Shown here: piece by piece, positions 12,426 to 24,906 of the stretch
How positions within the stretch are numbered: position 1 is the stretch's first letter
How the letters are laid out: every line of letters begins with the position of its first letter
Source of the DNA: Meira nashicola
Taxonomy: Eukaryota > Basidiomycota > Exobasidiomycetes > Exobasidiales > Brachybasidiaceae
Assembly (NCBI GenBank): GCA_001600355.1
Contig: BCJU01000012.1
Coordinates: forward strand, 1 to 64,000
Length of the DNA: 64,000 bases
Reading direction: 5' to 3'
Notes under the pieces: generated by a model
What the model was told of the DNA's origin: nothing
What the model saw: only the letters and a program-made list of their open reading frames with translations
The model's database searches: none
Made by a program: the position numbers and the translations under genes

Positions 12426-13286
12426 TCAGACTTGTCTCTCTTCCTCCTGCTGCGACTCTTGATGGATAAGTAGTAAATTATGAAGAACAGATTCAGGAAG
12501 CTCACTTGCACTCACCGTTTCCCGTGCCGGCAACATCCTGGTGGGATATTGGTCAGGTACTTCTTGCACTAGAATACTTGCCTTACCGAAAGACCAGTTT
12601 GGGACCGCAAAGTACGATGGCGAAGCAAAGTATTTACGCGCATCCTTCAAGCTTTCCACTTGCACTCCATCACCAAGATGGTGTACAACATTCCATCGAG
12701 AGGTCTCTGCGCCTGCAATCAGATCCACTTGCACTCCATCACCAAGATGGTGTACAACATTCCATCGAGAGGTCTCTGCGCCTGCAATCAGATCCACTGA
12801 GACGACACCTTTGCAGCCTGAACACGCACGTCCATTTGACTTGAGACTATTGCAAGACGGAGAAAATATGCAAGCGTCTTTTAGTGTCATTCCATCAATC
12901 GAGTCTGACTCCTCTGTAGATTGAAGCGACTTCGAAAAGCTGTGACCAATATATCCGACCATCTGATCTTGTGCAATAGCGAGTTGAGACAAGTCTAGCT
13001 CTTTGCGAATAAATAGCCTATCGAGAACAAGCAAGATATCCTGACTGCTCTGTACGCAGCGTGTAACCTCACTTCTTTCGATATCCATGTTGCGACGGAA
13101 AAATTGTCCACATTCATTGTTGCAGCAAATGCAGCCGAGACCCATGGTTATTTCGCCTCTCGAAAAGCGGTAGGAAGCGTTTCGAATTGTGTCGCAAGAT
13201 GGTAGCAAGAAGTGAAGATATAACCCTTTGAAAAATCGTAATTTTACGTTGAAGGGATGGTGGGTGGAATGGCGTGTCGTGTGCAA
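12426..13286 (-). CDS. Hypothetical Cys-containing protein with internal tandem duplication
   Basis: A 286-codon ORF is open on the minus strand. The likely real start is the Met at residue 48, which begins MGLGCICC, a small Cys-rich N-terminus. A CSGCKG pair occurs mid-protein, directly before a 23-residue unit starting VDLIAGAETSRW that is present twice in a row. The C-terminus is Gln/Glu-rich. No family was recognised; the Cys pairs do not form a complete zinc cluster. The unbroken frame through the duplication suggests it is or recently was translated. An upstream intron cannot be excluded. Confidence 0.5.
   Translation of the reverse strand: MHTTRHSTHHPFNVKLRFFKGLYLHFLLPSCDTIRNASYRFSRGEITMGLGCICCNNECGQFFRRNMDIERSEVTRCVQSSQDILLVLDRLFIRKELDLSQLAIAQDQMVGYIGHSFSKSLQSTEESDSIDGMTLKDACIFSPSCNSLKSNGRACSGCKGVVSVDLIAGAETSRWNVVHHLGDGVQVDLIAGAETSRWNVVHHLGDGVQVESLKDARKYFASPSYFAVPNWSFGKASILVQEVPDQYPTRMLPARETVSASELPESVLHNLLLIHQESQQEEERQV
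12656..12793 (-). repeat. Exact 69-bp tandem duplication inside the ORF
   Basis: Two head-to-tail copies of 69 bp (12656-12724 and 12725-12793) read identically by eye. The length is a multiple of three, so it adds 23 residues without breaking the frame. Confidence 0.95.
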
Positions 13287-15170
13287 GGTGCGCTTGTTCT
13301 CGAGTGAGGCTGTTTAGACAGTGACAAAGAGACTTGCAGATACAGGTACGAGATGTGCAAGGTGCTGCCTAGGATCGTGTCATAGTTCTTAGACAGTGTG
13401 AAAGATTAAATTGCTGATACTGAACTGAAGCAATCGTACAAGAGAAAGGTGTAATTCTTCAGAAATTGAAAGCTTTCTGTTCAGATTACCTCGGCATTTT
13501 TACCGTTTCAAGTTAGCTAGCGTTGCGCCGAGTATGAGCAAATCCAGAAGGAAAGAAGCGAAGAATTTCTTTTTGTTGTGTAGAAAGGGCTAGGAGAAAC
13601 AGCGCTCTAGAAGGTTAGGCCAGAGCAAACACGCTTTACATCAAATTCTCTCTATTAACCAGCCTTCTACCGGCGTTGGACCTGCTTTTAGGCAGAGCCA
13701 TTCAGCTGCTTGCACTAAACGTCCATTGTCTATCTATAAGAGACTTACCCGGGACATATGTGGCTTTCGTATAGTGCATATTCGGGAACCTATCAATAGG
13801 CCATGCATTGGGCCGCGCGGCAACTTAAGTAATAATTGACATAAAACCGTCATTCTTAGCCTAATTTGGGGGCTATTATGCTGTTGATATATGAAATCTG
13901 CTAGAGTAGCGTTCGCACGTGAAAGTGGATTTACGAAGTATGCAATACACAATCTGCAGAAAACATTCCTCACACATCATCCCCCTAAATTTCCAGAGAC
14001 TGAAGCAAAAAAGACAATCAGGTTAGTATTTCCAGCCTGAAGTCTAAACGCGTAATAAGAATAGTGGAAGCTAGAAGACTGTTCGGCAGAGGTAGACGAC
14101 CAGCTAACGCTGGGGTAACAGGTTGAGCCTCACGAGCCTTAGCCTCACAATAGTGTTTCTCGAACGAGCAAGGAACAGCTTACTTCCACTTGAGCGGAAA
14201 AGCAAGGAAACAGTATACTTTCCACTTGATACTTGACCGGAGAATCGAGCATAGAAACTATAATGCGTAGCGTGTTCTCGTTGGCGACTAGCTGCTTCAT
14301 CTGTCGTCCAATTTTGGAATAGCTTGCTGTATCAAATCCAAGTGTGAGTTAATCACGAAATTTTGACCGGTGTTATGTACTTCCAGATTTGATATAGCAT
14401 TCTCTTTTGGTTATCTTAATAAGGTCGACACCATATTACCGTTCGATTCTTCTCTCTCTTCGTGGAATTCTCCACTTCTGCTGTGATGAAGGGGAAAAAT
14501 TTTCAATGTTGCAAGCTCGATTANGTCACCGCATTCCTCTTCTGACCTCAATCGTGCTTTGACATTCCGGAAAGCAAGGCATTGCCCCCGCAAGTCCACC
14601 AGACAAAAAACATAAAGAAATGTGAAAGTGTTATGCAGCTGTGGGAAAAGCATCTTTCTCTGCCTTATATTCCTCATGCAGGGCCTGATTCCTTCATTCG
14701 ACGATGCTTGATCAGCTTTCTAGACTTATCTGTTCGTATTAAGGTGTTTCACGGCTAATATGAGCGCAATTGATTTGATGTTCTTGCATTTTTTCAGATC
14801 CACCACAGATCCACCAAATTTTATATGCTCATGAATAAGCAAATTGCCAATCGCACAGCGAAGATACATTTTTTCTGAAGCTCTGTAAACCTATGCTTGG
14901 ACTGCTTTGAAAAAGTCTCTTCGAAAGCATAATTTACTGATACACATTTGTTCTGCAAACTGTAGAAGACGGCATTCCATCGAAATTTACGTGCCAATTC
15001 TTGTTGGTATTTGCAAACTCCTCCACCTTGTCACTTACTTCTTCCTTCAGCTGGACGGTTCAATGCGTCTAGAGATTCTCTTCTTGAGGATGAAGATAGA
15101 TCTACCGTTGCTATGTTCTGTGGATCGCCGGCAAGGTACCTCACTCTGCCATCCTTTCTTCACAGCAATT
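13287..15170. other. No supported gene; one ambiguous base at 14524
   Basis: Short ORFs at 13734-13973 and 14411-14677 (minus) have no recognisable content. The sequence is AT-rich with scattered short direct repeats around 14150-14230. A single N lies at 14524. Confidence 0.35.
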
Positions 15171-16070
15171 TCATGCACTGCTGATGTACTCTCGTTGCAG
15201 CTCATAAAAAATCAGACAGAAGTCGCAAGGGCGAAAGCTTGAGACACATTGTCTTCCTACACTCTTGGAGATGATTGTTGAAGTGTTTATAGCTATGACA
15301 TCTCTCACAAACTGAATCTGCCTGCTTTGCTCGTTCATTTGACGATGCGATCGTTGCGTAACGTGCAGATGCTGTTGCAACGAACATTCCATTAGTATCA
15401 AGCTTTCCCAATTTAAATCCACGGAGCTGTGGTGAAGAGAAGTAACACAATTGTTCGGTACTGTGCTAAAAGGATTTTGCCACGCAGATGTTGTCAGGTC
15501 TAACGGAACGGAGAACGGGTCTTGCAACACAGGGATGTTTGAAAATTTCTGAACATAGCTCTGAAAACATGGTGTACTAGGTGCATAGCTCCAAGTACAA
15601 TGACGATTTCGCAAATTAAGCGGGCCTGGTATACGACCGATTGGCGGTTCGTCACGGAGCAAGGCTGAGAGCCGCTCGCTCTTTCGTTGCCGCAACATAC
15701 ACTCTGGAGACTGCGAAAGGTGTCTAGATTCCCAATGCATCAAATTCCGCTTACCGCTCCGTCCAAATGGTCCATTGTCCTGCATTGAGGCTAGAAGATG
15801 AAATGTCTGCGCTCGCGCAGACTGCAAGCTAAGTTTAATGTACTGCCAAGAAGCATTGCAATCATTCATGATAGAGTGGAGACAAGGTGCGTGCGTGATT
15901 CTGCCATTTCTAAACTCATCTCGCTTTTCTGAGAGCAGCATGAAGGGATCGTACGGACAATGGCAAGACTGCAATTGATTTTGTGAAGACACGCAAAAGT
16001 CTTTCTGTTCGTTCTCCAGTTCTGCTTCATGCAAGTTAAAAGATAGCTGTGCTACGTTTTCGCAAGTCAA
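15171..16070 (-). CDS. Hypothetical protein, 299-codon ORF
   Basis: A long open frame on the minus strand, Ser/Gln/His/Leu-rich with several scattered Cys and no membrane segment or signal peptide. No family was recognised. A second minus-strand frame at 15202-15450 contains CERCHSYKHF, so an intron or frameshift could link the two, but this could not be shown. The length is well above chance for AT-rich DNA, which is the main support. Confidence 0.4.
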   Translation of the reverse strand: MTCENVAQLSFNLHEAELENEQKDFCVSSQNQLQSCHCPYDPFMLLSEKRDEFRNGRITHAPCLHSIMNDCNASWQYIKLSLQSARAQTFHLLASMQDNGPFGRSGKRNLMHWESRHLSQSPECMLRQRKSERLSALLRDEPPIGRIPGPLNLRNRHCTWSYAPSTPCFQSYVQKFSNIPVLQDPFSVPLDLTTSAWQNPFSTVPNNCVTSLHHSSVDLNWESLILMECSLQQHLHVTQRSHRQMNEQSRQIQFVRDVIAINTSTIISKSVGRQCVSSFRPCDFCLIFYELQREYISSA

Positions 16071-18149
16071 TACAAAGACCGAGTGAATAGGCGCAAAAGT
16101 TCCTTTCTGAAGATTCTAAAAGCAAACAATTGATGAGTTGGATGCGCTGACTTCGTTCGAAGCAAGGTTAGAAGGAGGTAGGATATATTTGAATTCTGCG
16201 TCAATAGAAGCCATCTGGATACTCGTAGAAGACAGTAAGGCGGTAATTGAATTCGGATCATAGACGCCGGATAGCTGATCTGAAAAGGCGTATTACGAAG
16301 AAACTCAGGAGATTGATGAGCCTGATAGGGAGGTCCAAATTCCTAAAGGATGTTCGAGGGCTACGCCAATTCGTCCCATTTATAAGTTTTTGGAGCCGTG
16401 CACGAGTAAGCAAAGGTATCTCTGACATGCCTTCCGCAGAGTACTCACCCTGCCTTATACTTACATCACTTGACGTTGGCACTCTTCTTCCCTTCCATAG
16501 TGCTTTCAGGTGGTATATCAAAGATGATCGATCGACAAAGGTCTGACTTTGGACACGAAACAATTTTTGAAGCGGTTCACTACCAACACAACTTGAATGA
16601 GAAAGATGGATAGCTCTTGAGGCGTTGATATTGACTAATTCAATTGCTTTAATTCAAGAAAACAATCAGTCACTTTGAAGACATCTGTGAGATTTGCGTA
16701 AATTAAGAGATGGTGCACAAATTCCTTACAGTATCCTTCCGATGTTGAAGTATGTTGTCTTGCTTTTATTGTTCGTGTGGCATTTCCCCTGGATCCGATC
16801 GGCGAAAGCTTGAAATGCGGAACGGTGGTCTTCGCAGCGCAGCAATACCACTAAAGATGCGTTGCACGTCTTTGATAATTTCCCCACAGATATAGGTGGT
16901 GAAAGGCCGGATGATGAACGTCAGAATGAAGGAAGGATGCTGTCGGTTTTTCTGGTTTTGCCTGTGCCTTGTATGAAGAAGAATTTAATACCCTGCATCG
17001 TGCCCGTGGAAAATTTCGCTGCCAAAACAATAAGAGTTTGACTTTCTTCAGTTCCACACACGACTGCCAGGCATTCAAGATGAGCTACAGGGTGAAAAAC
17101 ATATTATTCTCGTTTGCTCGACATGCACGCACTCTTCACTTGTTCAAGCCCTGCATATTGTTTCCGCTTCATCGCATGGCAATCTGGCGATTATTTTTCT
17201 GGGATGCGGTGAAAGGGCTACTGATACTGCTCAGCAGGAATTGTCGAAGTGAAAAACATGAGCAGGTCCGTGATTTTGTTCTGTTCCCGCAATTTAGGGG
17301 CAATCGCGACGCCCTGGAAACGTTCAGCCTCAAATTGCGATGTAAATGGAAATCTCTAAGCTTGTGTTTTCGAGCTGGCCGCGTTACAAGAAAGCACTGA
17401 AGAATATTTCGCGCACAGAGGATCCATCACCATGTACAGTAGCACCAACCACATGCAGAAGTGTACAGACGATAGCGGCCTTCCTTCTTCTGCTCAAAGG
17501 GGACACCCCTACGATTCCAAAGCGGCATCTTCAGAAATTTGTCTCTCTTGAACAGAGTTGAAAACTATTGCATTCCGGTAAATCATACCTAGCAAAGATA
17601 CTAATTTTGAGAAATTCGAAAATCAAAGGCTCAATTATTACAAATTATATGCAGCAGCAATGTCAAATGAAAATAGGTCGCAAAAGAAACTATTCGAACA
17701 CAATGCTTACCGATTCATACATCGTTATCCCATTCCACGCCAAGTAACTGGGTCGTTTCAAGGGCACACATGCTTTGACGATATTACAGATTGAAATGCT
17801 GTCCACGGAACTGCTCAAGATTTCTTCAGTCTCCCGTGTCTGCTGCCTCGCATGATGCGGAAACTTTCCTACCTCTACTATAGATGCCCAATCAGTATCC
17901 TCATTTTTTACATAGCGCCCGAGACTCTTTTCAAGCGTATAATAGACGAAAAAAAATAACAGTAGCTACAGAGGATCGAGAAACACTTTGTTGGGAAGTC
18001 ATGAAAAATCTCGGAAGATTCTCGTGGGTCATGGAGGGCACATGCGGCTAAATTGATTGACTCTCCATCCATCACCGCTCATGCCTGGATGGCAACATTT
18101 CTCGACAAATTCAAGCGAATGAGAATATGAATGGCGTTGCTATATTCTT
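16071..18149. other. No supported gene
   Basis: ORFs at 16247-16563 on both strands and 16969-17400 are overlapping shadows without recognisable domains. Nothing else seen. Confidence 0.35.
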
Positions 18150-18405
18150 TATGAAACCTTCTCTCAGAAACAGGAAAACGTTGTGAAACTTGCAGAACCG
18201 CAGAAAGTCTGGCTTGGCTGGGAAAAGGCGTTTGTGCAACACCTGTGGAGTAAGAACAAGGACAGAAACGACAGTGACTAGGCGATTGAATAAGGAAGCA
18301 GGAACGATAGCAAGCAGTGGTCCGAGGGTTCATCAGATCGTCTCCTTTTGTGCGCTGCACCAGCACCGGGGCTGTTCGAAGAAACTTAGAAAAAAGTCGC
18401 AGTAA
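18150..18405 (+). pseudogene. GATA-type zinc finger relic
   Basis: The first Cys pair reads CETC at 18182-18193 followed by RTAESLAW. The second half reads KRRLCNTCGVRTRTE in a different frame, with Cys codons at 18235 and 18244. The gap between the pairs is 41 nt where an 18-residue GATA loop needs 54, so 13 nt are missing and the frame is broken. GATA factors bind GATA motifs in DNA through this finger. The frame runs on for about 50 codons beyond the finger. Matching finger style is seen at 45.2 and 51.6 kb. Confidence 0.7.
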
Positions 18406-19470
18406 GTAATTTTTTACGATTACGTGAAGTGAAATGAATTGTGTATGATGCTAACCAAAATTAAACCCATCCTATGTTCTGCAGGCGCCATCAAGTCCAA
18501 TTTTCATGCGTCCATGCCTTCTATTTAAGGTGTGAAAAGCTCACGCTAATGCTTTACTGTGTTCTACTTCTGATGCAGGGGCAACATCTTCCCAAATATT
18601 GTAGCACGAAAAAGCAGTCGAGATAAAAAGCATGTAAATGTAATGTAGCCTCACCGAGAATGATAGACTACACCAGTCTTACACAAGCTGCTGTAAATTA
18701 ATGAGGTCTTACAAGCGATCTTTTGTACTTTGCCGAGCTTTTCCTTGGCTCCAACTCATGAAGGGCAGTGCAGATCCACCCTAAAATACCAGGGCTTATA
18801 ATGGCTTCGAGGTCCAACACTCGTGGACGCAGAAAGCAACAATGAGACATGAGTGGAAAATCTAGCGCTGCCATATTAATCCTTCTTTTCTGCTGTGTTA
18901 CAGTAAATATTGAAATGCAACAAAGTATGCGGTATGTACTACCGCTTCTACCCATTTTTTTCTATTCTTTGGCAAATCGGACTGCTTTTGATCTTCCAGA
19001 AGAGAATCTGAATTCGTTACAGGATTAATGACAGAAGACTCTGGTAGAAAATCTTTATTCCTTTTCTTTGCCGACTGTTGTAGTGTTGTACATATGTCAA
19101 CAATTACTGCTATTCTAGTTCTAGGCGGTTAAATGCTGCCAGATGAACATTACAATGAGAATATTCTAAGTATTGACAGTAATGTACAAGGTCTAAAAGG
19201 AGTACTATCTATTTTTGTATTCGTTTGGATTCGTGCAATTGTACCTCGAATGCTTGATTCTCTAAGAGAATTCTATTGGACACATATGCCTCCCGTGGTA
19301 ATTTGCACCAACATAGAAATGACACAAATAATAAATTCTCGACGGTTGAATTCGCAGGAATAAAAGCTCAATAGGAATATGTTGTCCTGATTCTTTTAGG
19401 AAAGACAATGATGCGCCACACCACGAGACAATGCCAGGGTGATTGAAGCGCTCATCCATTCTCATCATAT
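18406..19470. other. No supported gene
   Basis: Only short unassigned ORFs (18698-18955, 19133-19363, 19262-19468). No RNA gene or repeat recognised. Confidence 0.35.
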
Positions 19471-19471
19471 T

Positions 19472-19900
19472 TCAACCATTCTCTTGATGTTTAAATCTTT
19501 GCATCTGCTGATGTTTCAACTCTGATAATTGTTCCCATCTGAAAAAGATCCGCAAACTACCGAGCCGGTTCAAATTCGATGACTTATTTGACTGCAAATG
19601 AAGCTTGAGTAAGCGTCTGTATATTGGGATATGCCTTGCTATGAAATCACTCTGACATTGCCAGTGCATCAAGGGTTGGTAAGAACTCGAAAATCCATTG
19701 AGCTTACGCATGACACAGATGAAAATACGCAAGTCTTACCTTTCCACGAGCCTCGGCCAAGTCAATTTCCGTAATCGCTAATTTTTCAATTGTGCCTTAA
19801 TAATTTGTTCTGCACTTTCACCTTGACCTCCTTCTTCCTGCACGAACTTGTCCGTGCTTTCCACGAAAAATTGACCTTCTGTGGTACTTTTTCACCATCG
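19472..19900 (-). pseudogene. Decayed member of an unidentified local gene family (copy 1)
   Basis: On the minus strand a stretch reading LPTLDALAMSE, a stop, then FHSKAYPNIQ lines up with LPTLDTPVMSKRFHCEAYLIFQ at about 25.0 kb, and the upstream coding piece TEIDLAEARGK lines up with VEIDSARTWE there. A splice-like GTAAGA follows the upstream piece in this copy. The protein family was not recognised. The in-frame stop marks this copy as broken. Confidence 0.5.
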
Positions 19901-21110
19901 TGGACCGCGCTAATTCGCGAAGGTGCGGAATTTTCCTAACTTGCCTCTGAATCGTTACAAAGCTATTCCATTGGATTCTTTGCCCGCAAAAGACTGTGTT
20001 CTGATCAAGTCTCGATGCAGAAATGAAGAAATATTGTTCTAACCATCAATTTTTGGCTTGTCGGCCATCTCTCAAATCTTTCCAGGACACATTTCCTTCC
20101 AGAGCGGGTAAAAGAGTGGAGCCAAAGAGCTGCACACTCACATGTGGGAGCATTTTGGAGGTATGTATCTGTTGTCGCATAAAAAGCATCAAAATCACTG
20201 TAGCATTCAACCCGGGCTCGATAACAGCAAATTTTTAAAGCTCCTTCTGAGAATAAGTCGAAGGGCGTTTACCAGAAATGTTAAAATCGCCTCCAGGTGC
20301 CAGAAAATTCAACGATCCGGAAAATGATCGCTAGCAGCAGCATGGATAATCACAATTTTTTCTTTTGATCTGCCTATTATCATGGATGAATGCAGAATGC
20401 CAACGACTTAACGTAACCACGTACGCCCAATGCTACTCTAACCTCGCCTAGTTCAGGAAATCCTTGGGCATGTAGGATAATTTCTGCAGCGCTCAATCGT
20501 GGTTCTGCAGTACACTTGAGGAGCGGCCTTTTAAATTGATTGTCCAAAAGAGGGAGGCAAACAAAATTTTAATGATAAGGAGACGCATTGTGGTCTTTGT
20601 CTATGGACAAAAGTCGATAAATGTTGAAAATTAAATATGGAAATTCATCTCTGCTATTTATTCGTCAGCACACGAACATTAAGATCAGTTACTGGTTTTT
20701 AAGTCTCTGCTACGCTGTGTCGATTTGTGAATTAGGGTACGTATTCCAATTTAAAGGCTCGCTAGGTTTCTTGAAAGCTATGTACTATGCTGTTCGTCAG
20801 ATGTATGCTTCTAAAACTGCAAAATTATACTTCAAATATCACACCTTCTCGCCGCAATTATATCTGATATTTTTCGAAGTCGAGGATGCAATTCCTTCAG
20901 TGGGCGTTTCGTTGCGGATCCTTGATCCGACTGTTTCTCTTAAATATACACATGCGCTGTGGACCGACCTGATTGCGCCGCATCCCACTACCCTCTTGTC
21001 ACTGATGGTGCAGTAAGCTCAATTTGCCAAGCTAAAAAATGATCCCTTCTCTTCCCGATTTTCTTCAAGACCAGAAGGACAATCAAATATCTCTCAAGAA
21101 TACGCGTATG
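19901..21110. other. No supported gene
   Basis: The largest frame, 20621-21016 (131 codons, plus), is aromatic-rich and was not recognised. Nothing else identified. Confidence 0.35.
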
Positions 21111-21810
21111 GAGACATTACAACAAACAGCAATCAAACGCGCACGATCAAAAAGATTAAATCGAACAAAAACTGTTTCACTTGCAGAGCACGTAGGAAAA
21201 AATGTGATGAAACAAGAGATGGAAGTACGGCTGTTTGTCAGCGTTGTTTGAAATCAGTAATCGAATGTTTGATTTTTAGCATTTAGCCTTGTGCGCCATT
21301 AGCAGCACATTCTAGAAAACAAAAAGCTGCAGAAGATGAAAAAGCACATCGATCAGCTCATTCGTCAGAACAAAGAGATGAAGATCAACTACATCATCGT
21401 CATCACTATCATTGATATCATGATATGCAAATCATTCAGGCACCAGCAACAATGCAGACTACAATTAATGTTGAGACTCTGTCCAATTTTGAATATTCAT
21501 TGAATGATTTCTCGCAAATGGATACGCCAACTTCTGATAGTGAAGCACTTTCCCGTACCTCTAAGAAACATCCATAGAACAACTTTAGGGAACGCAATCG
21601 AAGCTGTCAGTCAGGAAAAAATTGCCCAAGCAAAGACGGCTTGGTTAAATTCTTCAATAATACCATTCACACAACAAACACGAAGTTAAGGCGAAAAGGT
21701 TGCAAATACTGAAACAGCTTTTCCACAATTCTTGCCAGATGATTGGATGTCAAAGGGTTGTTCTTGATTCGCTGGATAGTATTTCAAATGGATTACCATA
21801 ACAGCTAGTT
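21111..21810 (+). pseudogene. Zn2Cys6 transcription factor, decayed paralogue
   Basis: A canonical zinc cluster begins CFTCRARRKKCDE at 21173 and runs CX2CX6CX10CX2CX6C to the last Cys at 21266-21268. A TAG follows at 21284-21286, only five codons later, although the homologous frame continues beyond it. A later piece, 21593-21689, reads AIEAVSQEKIAQAKTAWLN, matching the locus at 48.2 kb. Further downstream the matches shift frame repeatedly. This is a full-length but broken copy of the 47.8-48.6 kb gene. Confidence 0.82.
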
Positions 21811-22089
21811 ACAAACTCTATTCTTGGATTCGCTCTTTCACTAACCACAGGACTATTTGCTCCAATGATGCCATTCCTACTACTAAATCCATAGTACCTG
21901 GAATAGGGATATCTCTCCCTCATCCTTCCAAGTAAGTATGTTGGAATGGTAGACAAATTGTGCTTAGGACACGATGGTTTATACTGTGCGGTTTCAAGTA
22001 CCACTTCTTACATTTAATAAAATACGAAGTTTCCGAGATCTACTTTAAAGTAGAATGGCCAAGGAGTATGTATTACTGATTTTTGGGTA

Positions 22090-22164
22090 AGCAATCTTGG
22101 CAAATTTGGTTAAGGCATCTAACTTCGGATTAGAGGATTGTTGGTTCACCCCCAACAGATTGCT
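22090..22164 (+). tRNA. Mitochondrial-type tRNA-Arg (UCG), inserted in nuclear DNA
   Basis: Acceptor stem AGCAATC pairs fully with GATTGCT. The anticodon stem TCTAA/TTAGA encloses CTTCGGA, anticodon TCG. The T-arm GTTGG/CCAAC encloses TTCACCC. The D-arm lacks a good stem, as if a base were lost. Its place just upstream of nad2 remains supports a mitochondrial origin; function in the nucleus is unlikely. Confidence 0.7.
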
Positions 22165-22299
22165 AATTGAATTTTGCATTTCCAAGAGTTACTCATAATG
22201 GAAATAAACAACATATCTAGTACAGTAAATATCTGAAAGAAATTTTGAACGTTAGACTACACTGTTTATTTCTACTATTAACGATCTTCAAAAAAAAAA

Positions 22300-22364
22300 A
22301 AAAATTTGATGTTGGAGCTTCCACTTCTTTGATCTCGGTTCGATTCCGTATACTAGTAATTCGA
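22300..22364 (+). pseudogene. Partial mitochondrial tRNA relic
   Basis: A T-arm-like stretch CGGTTCGATTCCG sits between the tRNA-Arg and the nad2 remains, but no complete cloverleaf could be built. A run of 15 or so A precedes it. Identity unknown. Confidence 0.35.
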
Positions 22365-23270
22365 TTCATGTTTAAAGATAATCTCAATTAGCCTAATTTC
22401 ACTACTTATTGCAGCACCACTATTTCCCTACCGAATTACTCCGCACCTGTCTAATCGGATCACTTGCGTAACTCGACTTTTTTTGGTTCATTTTTCTCTT
22501 TTTATGCCTACAGCGCAAGTCAAGAATATTTTGAGCAGAAGTAGGTGTTTACAATGGGCTGGACTATTTCATGTGACGGATATTTCCATGGGTTTTGATT
22601 TCTTGCTTTTCTAGTAGGTTCTGTAATTCTACTAGGTTGAGCTCGTCGATACACAAAAATTGTGCCTGCTTCTCGGCGAGCAGATACGGTTACTCCTCCT
22701 ATTCCAGAATATTCTTTCATGATTCTGTTCACTACTAATGGAACTTCACTACTTGTGTCTAGTTTTGATCTGGAATCTATGTTCCTATCCATCGAGTTAC
22801 AAAGTTTCGCTGTGTATGATCTCTATAGAAATTTCGTTCTACTGCAGCAGGACAAAAAACTTTCCTCTAAGAGGTAAATCTTCAGCACAGATTTTTCTTG
22901 GTACAGCACTAATTTACACAAGCACAGGTCTATCTCAGTTCGAGGGAATTTATACTTTTGTTTCAGGATCAAACACGGAGAATTAAGCAACATCTCTAAC
23001 GCTAGGGATGCTTTAGTCGGAACTGACTTCCTATTCAGAGTTGCGTCTGCACCATTGCATAATTGGGCTCCTTACATATCTGATAGGACACCTACAATTG
23101 TAACTTCATGGCTGAGCACAACGCCAAAAGTCTCAGTATTTGCTTTCTTGCAGAACTGAAAAGAGGAATACAACTTATATTAGGAGAATCTAATACATGG
23201 AAAAGCTTCCGCGATCTTTGCATCATGACCCTCACATCGATTTTACAAAGTTTGTGTCCTACCGAGATAT
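22365..23270 (+). pseudogene. nad2: Mitochondrial nad2 fragment (numt A)
   Basis: Successive frames translate to NADH dehydrogenase subunit 2 from its N-terminus onward: [63 protein letters not shown] and [12 protein letters not shown] followed by TPTIVTSW. The pieces lie in the right order on one strand but are separated by frameshifts and stops (two TAG codons near 22610). In mitochondria the protein is a membrane subunit of complex I. Here it is a nuclear copy that has decayed; the 3' limit is uncertain. Confidence 0.88.
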
Positions 23271-24906
23271 ACAGCTAACACATCGCGTTTCCGGCTCAAA
23301 ACAACACCTATATTTGTGCCGCTAGATTTCTCCGCACTGGAAAATTTTGAGAGTCGCGCGAATCTGCCTCGTTGAAATGCTCGAGGTCACACTTGACAAC
23401 TCTCATTTACTAGTGTAATTTTAGAATTAATTTCAAAAGGTGATCGCAAAAGTTTTGGAAAGCCAAAGAATACTCTACTGATAAGAATCTTAAGACCATA
23501 GCCAGAACCTTCGGGAAAGTACAACCGAAATTGACGAGGTTTGCATGCGTGTGATTATCAACTTCGTTGATCTCAGCAGTGAGGTACTGCATGCCTCCCT
23601 TTTCGGATCTGTGATAATTGCTTCTCGTTCTTTCCGTACCTTCCCTTTAGATAATTCTGATCCATATGCAAAGGATCAAAACCTGACCTGTGAGGCCGGA
23701 AACCAGCCTTTTTTTTTGGCTTCTAGAAAATTTCGCTGCTAGTGTCGTATTCTCGAGTCATCTTTGTAAAATATAGTCTCCATTCTCGCTAAAAAATCTA
23801 TTTGAGTTCATCAGGTGAATGTCGTGTCGGGATTTTTGCCGAGATTGTGATAATCTCTCTCTCGGGCGCGGATGGAAGAGAATGAGAATCAAAAACTACA
23901 TGAACAGCTTAGCTTTGCTCTATTCATTCAAATGTCTCGTCTTCTTTTGTACGGGTACCGTACGACGAAAACTCAGTCTCCAGCTGAAGTCACTGTTTCC
24001 ACTTAAATAATTTATGTGTGTGTGTGTGTGGTGGGGATTTTTGCCATTGAAGGGACGGAATACCACAAAGAAAGTATTAAGCTTTCAAGTTGTCGTTCTT
24101 TCTGTACGGGAGTACGGTTTCTTGTTGCAGAACAATTTAATGAATCCAAGAACAGTGAAACTGTTTGTTTCTTACCTACGCCAGTCATATTGTTTAGTCC
24201 GTTATTTTTAATTTCGTCGATATCACAGATGCAAACAATCTACCGCGTTTTTATCAGCACTCAAAGAGGGACAGCTTTCTTCGCTCTGGTCTGCTAGACT
24301 TTTAGTACTGGCAAAGTCAAAGAAAATACGTACGAGTGATTCCTTTCGACTGTCTTTTGCCCAATCTCTTCACCGTTCGTTGCATATTAGACTATCATAT
24401 TGCTGAGCTTGGAATGTTTGACGTTTACAGCCGTTCAAAAAATTGCTGCCTTTGCTTGGATTCGGGAGCTTCTCCCATTTTGTTGAGGATACTTCTTTGG
24501 CTTTATCGCCTTGGCTCCGATGTGCTGTAGCTGTCAGGCATCCAAAGGATTCGTTTATTGGCACCTTGAGATGATAGACTTTTTTGACATAGAGAAACAT
24601 CAAAAGTCCCTTCACCTGTAAATGTCCGGAACAATGCAATCGGTGTGCGCTCGGTATGGAAGGCTTGCTACACTTTCCTTAGAGCCAAGGAAGGTTTCAT
24701 AGATGTTATTGGCGATCAGAAGAAATTTCTTGTCCTATTGTTTGAAAGAACTCTACACGGAAAAACGCTCGAGTGACGTAAACGTTATTCAAGTTCCTTT
24801 GATATTAGTCTCTGACAGATCATCTGTTTCTGTGCTTCTTCATTAGCGAAAGCAATTTGATGTGTGTCTTATGCATTCTCTTAACACTCAAGTCTTTGCT
24901 TCCGGC
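23271..24906. other. No supported gene; short TG microsatellite
   Basis: ORFs of 60-90 codons without recognised domains. A perfect (TG)8 run lies at 24015-24030. Whether the mitochondrial insert extends past 23270 could not be decided. Confidence 0.35.

Noticed and set aside
15202..15450. Zinc-finger-like CERCHSYKHF stretch on the minus strand
   Set aside because: Cys and His spacing fits no known finger, and it overlaps a longer ORF in another frame.
20621..21016. 131-codon ORF as a gene
   Set aside because: No motif, no exon signals and no match to any family I know; may be chance in AT-rich DNA.
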